Below, in pieces: positions 15,516-23,311 of a stretch of 64,000 nt of DNA. The notes beneath the pieces were generated by a model. The model saw only the letters and a list, made by a program, of their open reading frames with translations. It had not been told where the DNA came from and did not search any database. Location of the stretch: assembly GCF_019192965.1 (NCBI RefSeq), contig NZ_JAHTKU010000020.1, positions 62,001 through 126,000 of the forward strand, given 5' to 3'. The first letter of the stretch is position 1. Each line of letters opens with the position of its first letter. The translations under genes were made by a program, and so were the position numbers. The stretch is from Nocardioides daeguensis. GTDB taxonomy: Bacteria > Actinomycetota > Actinomycetes > Propionibacteriales > Nocardioidaceae.

Positions 15516-16676
15516 GTGGCGGGACCTCATCGACAGCCCTGGCGGCTCGGCCCCGGGGGCGAGCGGTGGTTCGACCTCGGCCTGACCGGCTTCCTGCTGC
15601 TCCCGGTGCTGCCCTACGCGTTCTTCGTCGACGTCACCGACAGCCTGCTGATGCTGGCGCAGATCACGCCGCTCGTCGCGCGGCGCCGACGCCCGGTCGC
15701 GGTCTTCACCCTGGTCGCCGTCGCCACCGCCGTCCAGCCGCTGGTGACCGACAACCCGCTGTGGAGCCAGCTCGCGTTCCCGGTGGCGGTCTACTCCGTC
15801 GCCCGGTACGCCGGGTCGCGCTGGGCCGCGGCCGCCCTCGGCACCGGCGTGCTCGGTGCCGGGATCGCTGCCGTGGACTGGCTGCGCGGCTTCGGCGCCG
15901 CCATGCTCACCGCGGAGAACGTGCTGGCCTACTCCGTCACCATCGCCTTGTTCGTGGTCGTCGCGTGGACGCTCGGCACCCTCGGCCGCACCCGGCAGGC
16001 GTACGTCGACGCGCTGGTCGAGCGCGGCGAACGGCTCGAGCGCGAGGCGTCCCAGCAGGCGGCGCTGGCCGCGATCGAGGAGCGCCACCGGATCGCCCGC
16101 GAGATGCACGACGTGGTGGCCCACGGGCTGACCACGATCGTGGTTCAGGCCGACGGCGCCCGCGCCGCCGCCGCGCACGACCCGTCGGTGACCGGCCCCG
16201 CCCTCGCCACGATCGCGACCACGGGCCGCGAGGCGATCGCCGAGCTGCGCCGGATGCTCGGGCTGCTGCGTGCGGACGAGGCGCCGACCGCGCCGCAGCC
16301 GCGCCTCGCCGACCTGCCGACGCTGCTGGCCGAGGCTCGCGGCGCGGGGACGCCGGTCGTGGGCGACCTGCCCCCGGACCTCCCGGTCGTGTCGGACGGC
16401 GTCGCGCTGACGACGTACCGGATCGTGCAGGAGGCGCTGAGCAACGTCCGCAAGCACGCCGGTCCCGACGCCACCGCGAGCGTCGCGCTGCGGGTCGAGG
16501 CGGAGGCGGTGGTGGTCGAGGTCGCCGACGACGGGCGTGGCGCCGCGGCACACGACGACGGCCGCGGGCTCGGACTCGCGGGGATGCGCGAGCGGGTCGC
16601 CGCGCACGGCGGCACGCTGACCACCGGTCCCGCGGCGGGCGGTGGTTTCGCCGTGTGCGCGAGGATCCCGCTGTGA
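15516..16676 (+). CDS. Two-component sensor histidine kinase, NarL/DesK type (HisKA_3)
   Basis: 386 aa. Four to five hydrophobic segments in residues 15-155 form a membrane sensor with very short loops, which suggests it senses within the bilayer. A coiled linker follows. The HisKA_3 dimerisation domain has phospho-acceptor His in EERHRIAREMHDVVAHGL (about residue 197). The HATPase domain has N box EALSNVRKHA, G1 VADDGRG and G2 GLGLAGMRERV. GTG 15516 gives the family start; the frame upstream crosses the promoter motif. Its end overlaps the response-regulator start by 4 bp. Confidence 0.9.
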   Translation: MAGPHRQPWRLGPGGERWFDLGLTGFLLLPVLPYAFFVDVTDSLLMLAQITPLVARRRRPVAVFTLVAVATAVQPLVTDNPLWSQLAFPVAVYSVARYAGSRWAAAALGTGVLGAGIAAVDWLRGFGAAMLTAENVLAYSVTIALFVVVAWTLGTLGRTRQAYVDALVERGERLEREASQQAALAAIEERHRIAREMHDVVAHGLTTIVVQADGARAAAAHDPSVTGPALATIATTGREAIAELRRMLGLLRADEAPTAPQPRLADLPTLLAEARGAGTPVVGDLPPDLPVVSDGVALTTYRIVQEALSNVRKHAGPDATASVALRVEAEAVVVEVADDGRGAAAHDDGRGLGLAGMRERVAAHGGTLTTGPAAGGGFAVCARIPL

Positions 16677-17350
16677 GCCAGCCCGTGCCCGAGCCGATCC
16701 GGGTGTTCCTCGTCGACGACCAGGACCTGGTCCGCGCCGGGTTCCGGATGCTCATCGACAGCCAGCCCGACCTGACGGTCGTCGGCGAGGCCGGCGACGG
16801 CGGGGAGGCGCTGGAGCGGCTCGCGGTCACCCGCTGCGACGTCGTGCTCATGGACGTGCGGATGCCGCGCCTCGACGGGGTCGAGGCCACCCGCCGGCTC
16901 GCAACGTGGCCCACCGCGCCGCAGGTGATCGTGCTGACGACCTTCGACCTCGACGAGTACGCCTTCGCGGCGTTGCGCGCCGGCGCCGCCGCGTTCCTGC
17001 TCAAGGACGCGACCCCCGAGACCCTTCTCGACGCCATCCGCACCGTCCACGCCGGCGACTCGGTCGTCGCCCCCAGCACCACCCGCCGGCTGCTCGACCA
17101 CTTCGCCGCCGTCCTGCCCGATCCCTCGTCCGCCGCCCCGGACAGCCGCCTCGACACCCTGACCGACCGTGAGCGCGAGACCCTCGTGCTGGTCGGCCGC
17201 GGGCTCACGAATGCCGAGATCGCCGCCGAGTTCGTGGTCTCCGAGGCCACCGTGAAGACCCACATCGGCCGGCTGCTCTCCAAGACGGCGTCGCGCGACC
17301 GGGTCCAGCTGGTCGTGCTCGCCTACGAGACGGGACTGGTCGGGACCTGA
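16673..17350 (+). CDS. LuxR/NarL-family response regulator
   Basis: 225 aa. The receiver domain at residues about 8-125 has the acidic pair DD (FLVDDQD), phospho-acceptor Asp in VVLMDVRMPR (about 60), Thr in VLTTFD and Lys in FLLKDA. The C-terminal LuxR HTH has LTDRERETLVLVGRGLTNAEIAAEFVVSEATVKTH. It is coupled to the kinase (GTGA). It probably binds the repeated 22-bp motif upstream of its own operon and upstream of the ABC transporter that follows. Confidence 0.92.
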   Translation: MSQPVPEPIRVFLVDDQDLVRAGFRMLIDSQPDLTVVGEAGDGGEALERLAVTRCDVVLMDVRMPRLDGVEATRRLATWPTAPQVIVLTTFDLDEYAFAALRAGAAAFLLKDATPETLLDAIRTVHAGDSVVAPSTTRRLLDHFAAVLPDPSSAAPDSRLDTLTDRERETLVLVGRGLTNAEIAAEFVVSEATVKTHIGRLLSKTASRDRVQLVVLAYETGLVGT

Positions 17351-17384
17351 CCGTCCCACCCGGGTCCACCCGTCGTCGTACGCC

Positions 17385-17406
17385 CGGATCAGCCCGTGGC
17401 CTGACG
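17385..17406 (+). promoter_or_regulatory. 22-bp promoter motif upstream of the ABC transporter (copy 2)
   Basis: Begins CGGATC and contains CCCGTGGCCTGACG. The inverted element TCAG-N8-CTGA lies inside it. It is at the same distance from its start codon as copy 1. Confidence 0.65.
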
Positions 17407-17439
17407 ATCGGGACGCCGTCCGCGGCGAGGCTCGGAGTC

Positions 17440-18150
17440 ATGACCTCCCTGCTCGCCGCCAGCGCACGCGGCCTCACCAAGTCCTTCGGCCGCGGCGACA
17501 CCCTCGTCCACGCGCTCCGCGGCGTCGACCTCGACCTCCCCGCGGGCCGCTTCACCGCGATCATGGGGCCGTCCGGCTCCGGCAAGTCCACCCTGATGCA
17601 CTGCCTGGCCGGGCTCGACCAGCCGACCACCGGCTCGGTGCAGGTCGCGGGGCAGGCCCTCGAAGGAATGGACGACGACGCGCTGACCCGGTTCCGGCGC
17701 GACCACGTGGGCTTCGTGTTCCAGGCGTTCAACCTGCTGCCGATGCTCAGCGCGGAGCAGAACATCTGGCTGCCGACCGAGCTGTCGGGGCTCGCCGCCC
17801 GCGACCGCGGCCGCCAGCTGCAGCAGCGGTTCGCCGGGATCGTGGAGACCCTGGGCCTCACCGCGCGGCTCGGCCACCGCCCGGCCGAGCTGTCCGGCGG
17901 CCAGCAGCAGCGGGTCGCCATCGCGCGGGCCCTGCTGTCCGCGCCCGCGATCGTGTTCGCCGACGAGCCGACCGGCAACCTGGACAGCGCCAGCTCGGCC
18001 GAGGTGCTCTCGCTGCTGCGCCAGTCGGTGCGCGAGCTCGGGCAGACCGTCGTCATGGTCACCCACGAGACCGAAGCCGCGCGGTACGCCGACGACGTCG
18101 TCGTGCTCGCCGACGGCCAGGTCACCGAGCGCCGCGAGGTCGCGGCCTGA
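17440..18150 (+). CDS. MacB/LolD-type ABC transporter ATP-binding protein
   Basis: 236 aa. Walker A MGPSGSGKST (about 46-55), Q-loop FVFQAFNLLP, signature LSGGQQQRVAIARAL, Walker B IVFADEPTGNLD, H-loop VTHE. The EPTGNLD and NLLP forms are typical of the MacB/FtsE-type class, which powers mechanotransmission or export of antibiotics, peptides or lipids rather than classic import. ATG 17440 is 33 bp downstream of the shared motif. Its stop overlaps the permease start by 1 bp. Confidence 0.92.
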   Translation: MTSLLAASARGLTKSFGRGDTLVHALRGVDLDLPAGRFTAIMGPSGSGKSTLMHCLAGLDQPTTGSVQVAGQALEGMDDDALTRFRRDHVGFVFQAFNLLPMLSAEQNIWLPTELSGLAARDRGRQLQQRFAGIVETLGLTARLGHRPAELSGGQQQRVAIARALLSAPAIVFADEPTGNLDSASSAEVLSLLRQSVRELGQTVVMVTHETEAARYADDVVVLADGQVTERREVAA

Positions 18151-20573
18151 TGCGTACCGTCCTCCTGGCGTCGCTGCGCACCCACACCCGTCGGTACGGC
18201 GCCGCCCTGCTCGCCGTCGTCATCGGGTCCGCGTTCATCGTGGTCACCGCCGCCCTGTCCTCGTCGATGCGGGAGGGACTGACCGCCGGCCTCGGGCAGC
18301 CGTACGACGGCGCGGACGCGGTCGTCGACAGCCCGTCCGCCGCCGATGCGGCCCGGCTCCTCGACGCCGCGCGCACCGACGGCGCCGACGCGTGGCTGAT
18401 CGGCTGGACCATGCAGCAGGTCGCCTCCGGCACCGCCGGCGAGACGTCGGTGATCGACACCGACATCGGCCAGCTGCCCGACCGTCCCGACCGCCGCTGG
18501 CAGGAGCTCGTCGAGGGCCGGTTCCCGGGCGGGCCGGGCGAGGCCGTGGTCGACAGCAACACCGCCAAGGTCGAGAGGATCGGCGTCGGCGACCGGCTGC
18601 GGATCGGCACGGGCAGCGACGCGCTCGACGTCGCCGTCGTCGGGCTGGTCGACTCGCCGTCGACCTACGCCTACGCGTCGGTCTACCTGCTGTGGCCCGA
18701 ACTCGTCCGCTGGCAGGACCAGCTCTTCGTGACGAGCCTGGCCTGGGCCGGACCCGACGCAGGTACGGCGATCCGGGCCGTCGTACCCGACGCGGACGTG
18801 GTGGCGGTCGACGCGTTCGTCCAGGACCTGCACCAGCAGGTCAACAACGGCGTCGACATCGTCCAGGTCGTGGTGCTGCTGTTCGGCGCGATCGCCCTCG
18901 TCGTGGGGATCCTGGTCATCAACAACACCTTCACGATCCTGTTCGCGCAGCGGATGCGGGACTTCGCGCTGCTGCGCTGCGTCGGCGCGACGCGGCGCCA
19001 GGTGCTGCGCTCGGTGCGCCTGGAGTCCCTGGCGCTCGGCGTCCTCGCCGCGGTGCTCGGCGTGCTCGCCGGCCTCGGCGCGGGGCACGGCCTGGTGGCG
19101 CTGGTCCGCTCGCAGTGGCCGGAGGCCCGGTTGGGCACGGCGCACGTGGCGCCCGCCTGGCTCGCGGGTGCCGCCGGCGTCGCCGTGGTCGTCACCGTGG
19201 TGGCCGCCTGGCTGCCGACCCGCCGGGCGGTCCGGGTCAGCCCGCTCGCGGCGCTGCGCCCCGACGACAGCACCCGGGTCCGCACCCGTTCCGGCCGGAT
19301 CCGGCTCGCGCTCGGCGGGCTCGCGGTCGGCGTCGGCGTCCTCGCCCTGGCCGCGGCGGTCGCCACCGCCAACGTGGGCGCGCTCGCCGTCGGCGGTACG
19401 GCGGTCTTCGTCGGCGTGCTGCTCTTCGGCCCCGTCCTGGTGCCCGCGCTGATCCGCGCGGCGGGGCCGCTCACGCAGCGGCTGCTCGGGCCGGCCGGTC
19501 GGCTCGCCGCCGGCAACGCCGTGCGCAACCCGCGGCGCACCGCCGCCACCACGGCGTCGCTGCTCGTCGGCGTCACCCTGACGACGGCGGTGCTGGCGGG
19601 CATGGCGAGCTCGCGCGCCGCCCTCGCCGCCGACATGGACGAGCAGCACCCGATCGACCTCGCGGTCACCGGCACGGGCCCGCTGCCCGCCGAGACGCTC
19701 GACCGGTTGGAGGCGATCGACGGGGTCGCGGCCGCCGTACCCGTGCCGGGGGCGGTGGCGCGGATCGGCGACCTCGACCCGCTCCCCCTCCTGCCGGCCA
19801 CGGTCGACGGTGACGCGAAGGTGCTGTACGGCGACCTGCCGGTGCCCGGGCCGGACCAGGTCCTCGTGCCCTGGGACCTGGTCGGCGACGGCCTGGAGGT
19901 CGGCGACCTCGTGCCCGTCACCGTCGGCGACACCACCCGCGAGCTCCGGGTCGCCGGGGGCGAGGGCTGGGGCGAGGCCGCGCTGGTCCGCCGGACGACG
20001 CTCGACCGGCTCGCCCCCGGCGCCCCCACCCAGGCGGTCTGGCTGCGCGCCGCGGAGGACGCCGACCCCGAGGACCTCGCCGGCTCGGTCGAGGCGGTCG
20101 CCGCGCCGGTCGACGCCGGAGTGGAGAACGGCCTGGCCCGCCGGGCGTACGTCGACACCCAGCTCGACGTCCTCACCGGCGGTGTCGTGGGACTGCTCGC
20201 GATCGCCGTGGTGATCGCGCTCGTCGGGATCGGCAACACCCTCGGCCTGTCCGTGCTGGAGCGTGGCCGCGAGCACGCCCTGCTCCGCGCGCTCGGCCTC
20301 ACCCGCCGCCAGGTGCGCCGGATGCTCGCCGCCGAGGCGGTCCTGCTGTCCGTCGTGGCGACCGTGCTCGGCACCGTCCTGGGCGTGGCGTTCGCCTGGA
20401 CCGCCGTGCGGGCGCTGGTCCAGCCCGCGGTCCACGGCGCCGGCCTGGTCCTGCCGTGGGGCCAGCTCGCCCTGGTGGTGACGATCTCCGCTCTGGCAGG
20501 CCTGCTCGCGGCGGTCCTCCCCTCGCGCAGGGCCGCGCGGATCACCCCGGCCGCAGGCCTCTCGCTGGACTGA
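18150..20573 (+). CDS. FtsX/MacB-type ABC transporter permease
   Basis: 807 aa with two FtsX-type halves: an N-terminal TM helix (about 15-37), a large extracytoplasmic domain (about 40-235), three TMs (about 245-365), then a duplicated half with a TM at about 460-485, a second extracytoplasmic domain, and three C-terminal TMs (about 670-795). The repeated segments LLRCVGATRRQVLRSVRLE and LLRALGLTRRQVRRMLAAE are the coupling helices of each half. Partner of the preceding ATPase and probably controlled by the upstream two-component system. Typical of cell-envelope stress or antimicrobial-peptide detoxification modules (inference). Confidence 0.9.
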   Translation: MRTVLLASLRTHTRRYGAALLAVVIGSAFIVVTAALSSSMREGLTAGLGQPYDGADAVVDSPSAADAARLLDAARTDGADAWLIGWTMQQVASGTAGETSVIDTDIGQLPDRPDRRWQELVEGRFPGGPGEAVVDSNTAKVERIGVGDRLRIGTGSDALDVAVVGLVDSPSTYAYASVYLLWPELVRWQDQLFVTSLAWAGPDAGTAIRAVVPDADVVAVDAFVQDLHQQVNNGVDIVQVVVLLFGAIALVVGILVINNTFTILFAQRMRDFALLRCVGATRRQVLRSVRLESLALGVLAAVLGVLAGLGAGHGLVALVRSQWPEARLGTAHVAPAWLAGAAGVAVVVTVVAAWLPTRRAVRVSPLAALRPDDSTRVRTRSGRIRLALGGLAVGVGVLALAAAVATANVGALAVGGTAVFVGVLLFGPVLVPALIRAAGPLTQRLLGPAGRLAAGNAVRNPRRTAATTASLLVGVTLTTAVLAGMASSRAALAADMDEQHPIDLAVTGTGPLPAETLDRLEAIDGVAAAVPVPGAVARIGDLDPLPLLPATVDGDAKVLYGDLPVPGPDQVLVPWDLVGDGLEVGDLVPVTVGDTTRELRVAGGEGWGEAALVRRTTLDRLAPGAPTQAVWLRAAEDADPEDLAGSVEAVAAPVDAGVENGLARRAYVDTQLDVLTGGVVGLLAIAVVIALVGIGNTLGLSVLERGREHALLRALGLTRRQVRRMLAAEAVLLSVVATVLGTVLGVAFAWTAVRALVQPAVHGAGLVLPWGQLALVVTISALAGLLAAVLPSRRAARITPAAGLSLD

Positions 20574-20610
20574 CCCCCTGAGGTGGGGACGCACCATTAG
20601 GCTCCGTCGG

Positions 20611-21609
20611 GTGAGCGATTGGCCGAAGGTGCGTCTCCACGTCGTCACCGGCAAGGGCGGCACGGGGAAGTCGACGGTTGCGTCGGCCCTCGCCCTCGCC
20701 CTCGCGACCCGCGGCAAGAACGTCCTGCTCTGCGAGGTCGAGGGCCGTCAGGGCATCGCCCGGATGTTCGACGTCGACCCGCTCCCCTACCAGGAGCGGC
20801 GCCTCACCACCGGCCTGCCGGACGACGACGGCGGCCGGGGCGTCGTCCACGCGCTGCACATCGACGCCGAGTCCGCGCTGCTGGAGTACCTCTCGATGTA
20901 CTACCGGCTCGGCCGCGCCGGCAAGGCGCTCGACCGCTTCGGGGTCATCGAGTTCGCGACCACCATCGCCCCCGGCGTCCGCGACGTGCTGCTCACCGGC
21001 AAGGTCTACGAGGCTGTGCAGCGCAACAGCCGCAACAAGTCGGCCATCGAGTACGACGCCGTCGTGCTCGACGCGCCGCCGACCGGCCGGATCACCCCGT
21101 TCCTCAACGTCAGCAACGAGCTCGCCGGGCTGGCGAAGGTCGGGCCGATCAAGGCGCAGTCCGACACGATGATGACCCTGTTCCGGTCCCCGCGTACGGC
21201 GGTCCACCTGGTCACCGTGCTCGAGGAGATGCCGGTCCAGGAGACCGCCGACGGGATCGCCGAGCTCCGCGCGGCGCGGCTGCCGGTCGGGGGCGTGGTG
21301 GTCAACCAGGTCCGCCCGCGCGACCTGGACGCCGACGACCTCGCGGCGGCCCGGGCCGGGACCCTGGACCGCGCCCGGATCGAGGCCGACCTGGTCGAGG
21401 GCGGCATCGCCGTCAGCCCCGCCCTCGTCGACGGCCTGCTCGCCGAGGCAGCGGACCACGCCGAGCGCCGCGCGCTCGAGGACTCGCAGCGCCGGCTGGT
21501 CGCCGGGCTCGACGTTCCGTCGTACGAGCTGCCGCGGATGGCCGGCGGCATCGACCTCGGCGGGCTCTACGAGCTCGCCGGGCACCTCCGAGAGCAAGGG
21601 ATGGCCTGA
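20611..21609 (+). CDS. Get3/ArsA-like P-loop ATPase A (Rv3679 counterpart)
   Basis: 332 aa. Deviant Walker A GKGGTGKST at about residues 14-22, switch I-like EVEGRQG, and Walker B-like VVLDAPPTG. It forms a coupled pair with the next gene (TGATG overlap). In M. tuberculosis the homologous pair Rv3679/Rv3680 has been described as Get3 homologues and lies in the same place next to whiB4. The P-loop has Lys before Gly (GKGG), the signature of the ArsA/MinD deviant class. Start GTG 20611. Confidence 0.9.
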   Translation: MSDWPKVRLHVVTGKGGTGKSTVASALALALATRGKNVLLCEVEGRQGIARMFDVDPLPYQERRLTTGLPDDDGGRGVVHALHIDAESALLEYLSMYYRLGRAGKALDRFGVIEFATTIAPGVRDVLLTGKVYEAVQRNSRNKSAIEYDAVVLDAPPTGRITPFLNVSNELAGLAKVGPIKAQSDTMMTLFRSPRTAVHLVTVLEEMPVQETADGIAELRAARLPVGGVVVNQVRPRDLDADDLAAARAGTLDRARIEADLVEGGIAVSPALVDGLLAEAADHAERRALEDSQRRLVAGLDVPSYELPRMAGGIDLGGLYELAGHLREQGMA

Positions 21610-22796
21610 TGACGCCTCGCAGCAGCGCCCACCGTCCCTCCCGCGTCGGTCCCGCGGCCGCCCCCGGGCACCACGCCGGCCACCTCGACGTCGACGCGCT
21701 CCTCGACGACCTGCGGACCGGGATCATCGTGTGCTGCGGCTCGGGCGGCGTCGGGAAGACCACGACCAGCGCCGCGCTCGCGCTGCGTGCCGCCGAGCGC
21801 GGCCGGAAGGTCGTCGTCCTCACCATCGACCCGGCCCGCCGACTCGCGCAGTCGATGGGCATCGAGGAGCTCGACAACACCCCGCGCCCGGTCAAGGACG
21901 TCGCGGGCAGCGGCCGCCTGGACGCGATGATGCTCGACATGAAGCGCACCTTCGACGAGGTGGTGCTCTCCCAGGCCAGCCCGGAGAAGGCGCAGCAGAT
22001 CCTGGCCAACCCGTTCTACATCGCCCTGTCGAGCTCGTTCGCGGGAACCCAGGAGTACATGGCGATGGAGAAGCTGGGCCAGATCCACCGCGATGCACAG
22101 GCGGACGGCAGCTACGACCTGATCGTGGTCGACACCCCGCCGTCGCGCTCGGCGCTCGACTTCCTCGACGCCCCCGAGCGGCTCTCCAGCTTCCTCGACG
22201 GCCGGTTCGTCCGGCTGCTGCTGGCGCCGGCGAAGGGGCCGGCGCGGCTGATGACGGCCGGGCTCAGCCTGATCACGAACGCGCTCACCCGGATCCTCGG
22301 GGCGCAGTTCCTCAAGGACCTGCAGACCTTCGTCACCGCCCTCGACACCGTCTTCGGCGGCTTCCGCCAGCGCGCGCAGCAGACCTACTCGCTGCTCAAG
22401 GCCGACGGGACGGCGTTCCTCGTCATCGCCGCCCCGGAGGCGGACGCGCTGCGGGAGGCCGAGTACTTCGTCGAGCGGCTCAGCGAGGACGACATGCCGT
22501 TGGCCGGCCTGGTCGTCAACCGCGCCAGCCCGGAGCCGGGCGGCGAGCTGTCGGCCGACGAGGCGATGGCCGCGGCACAGCGGCTGCGGCGCACCGGCGA
22601 CGGCGCGCTGACGGCCGGGCTGCTCCGGCTGCACGCCGACCGGGTGCGCATGGTCGAGCGCGAGCGCACGCTGCGCGACCGGTTCGCCACCGCGCACCCG
22701 CAGGTGGCGACGACCGTCGTACCGGCTCTCGCCGGTGACGTGCACGACCTCGACGGCCTGCGCCGGGTCGGCGACCTCCTGGCCCGGCGGCACTGA
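21609..22796 (+). CDS. Get3/ArsA-like P-loop ATPase B (Rv3680 counterpart)
   Basis: 395 aa. Walker A GSGGVGKTTTS at about residues 44-54, TIDPARRLAQSMG as switch I, and VVDTPPSRSALDFLDAP as switch II. The sequence contains the ArsA/Get3-like helical region FLDGRFVRLLLAPAKGPARLM. The P-loop here has SGG where the partner has KGG, so the two subunits probably form an asymmetric heterodimer. Start overlaps the previous stop. Confidence 0.9.
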   Translation: MTPRSSAHRPSRVGPAAAPGHHAGHLDVDALLDDLRTGIIVCCGSGGVGKTTTSAALALRAAERGRKVVVLTIDPARRLAQSMGIEELDNTPRPVKDVAGSGRLDAMMLDMKRTFDEVVLSQASPEKAQQILANPFYIALSSSFAGTQEYMAMEKLGQIHRDAQADGSYDLIVVDTPPSRSALDFLDAPERLSSFLDGRFVRLLLAPAKGPARLMTAGLSLITNALTRILGAQFLKDLQTFVTALDTVFGGFRQRAQQTYSLLKADGTAFLVIAAPEADALREAEYFVERLSEDDMPLAGLVVNRASPEPGGELSADEAMAAAQRLRRTGDGALTAGLLRLHADRVRMVERERTLRDRFATAHPQVATTVVPALAGDVHDLDGLRRVGDLLARRH

Positions 22797-22824
22797 CCCA
22801 GGTCAGCCGCCGGCGAGGCAGGGT

Positions 22825-23106
22825 TCAGACCGTCGCGACGGTCTGCTCGTCGCGCGCTTCCTCGAGGACCTGGCGCCACGAGGCAGCGGGACGGCGACGG
22901 AGCAGGGCACGACGCTCCCGCTCGGTCATGCCACCCCAGACACCCCACTCGATCTGGTTGTCCAGCGCCTCGGCGAGGCACTCGGTGCGTACGGCGCAGC
23001 TGGTGCACACCTGCTTGGCCTTGTTCTGCTCGGCGCCCTTCACGAAGAGCTGGTCCGGCTGCTGGTCCCTGCAGGCGGCACGCGGCGCCCAATCCTCAAC
23101 CCACAT
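22825..23106 (-). CDS. whiB4: WhiB-family Fe-S transcription factor (WhiB4-like)
   Basis: 93 aa. Four conserved Cys bind a 4Fe-4S cluster: Cys12 (RAACRDQQPD) and CTSCAVRTEC (CX2CX5C). The GVWGGM turn and the basic tail (TERERRALLRRR) form the DNA-binding part. Location between the Get3-like pair and a PonA2-like gene matches whiB4 (Rv3681c). The shorter start at 23106 (MWVEDWAPRA) is chosen because the frame upstream is not WhiB-like. The last codons overlap a perfect 20-bp palindrome (22826-22845) that may terminate transcription from either side. Confidence 0.92.
   Translation of the reverse strand: MWVEDWAPRAACRDQQPDQLFVKGAEQNKAKQVCTSCAVRTECLAEALDNQIEWGVWGGMTERERRALLRRRPAASWRQVLEEARDEQTVATV
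22826..22845. terminator. Palindrome at the convergent ATPase/whiB4 junction
   Basis: CAGACCGTCGCGACGGTCTG is a perfect 20-bp palindrome covering the whiB4 stop. There is no T-tract, so a terminator role is only suggested by its position between convergent genes. Confidence 0.4.
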
Positions 23107-23223
23107 GTTCGTCCCCTGATGCTTCCCACAACCGAAGAGCCGTCGCCCCCACAGCGCTCGGTCTCTCCGACCGAACCAAAGTAAAGGAGGATCGCCAAGA
23201 CTGATACCGCTCATTGGGCCCAA

Positions 23224-23251
23224 CCTGTCTAGTCAGATGGGACTAGACAGG
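23224..23251. promoter_or_regulatory. 11-bp perfect inverted repeat between whiB4 and ponA2
   Basis: Arms CCTGTCTAGTC and GACTAGACAGG flank a 6-nt loop (AGATGG). It sits in the 205-bp divergent promoter region, so a shared operator is more likely than a terminator. Its AT-rich GTCTAG core stands out in this GC-rich DNA. The -10 of the PBP gene may be TACCCT at 23298-23303, eight bases before its ATG. Confidence 0.6.
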
Positions 23252-23311
23252 TCGATGGCGGCGGCCGCCGAGGAGTCGGGCCGGTGAGGCCGGGTCCCGT
23301 ACCCTGAGCGC

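Noticed and set aside
17205..20717. Open frame of 1170 codons on the minus strand
   Set aside because: Antisense to the ABC permease and ATPase; no signal or domain.
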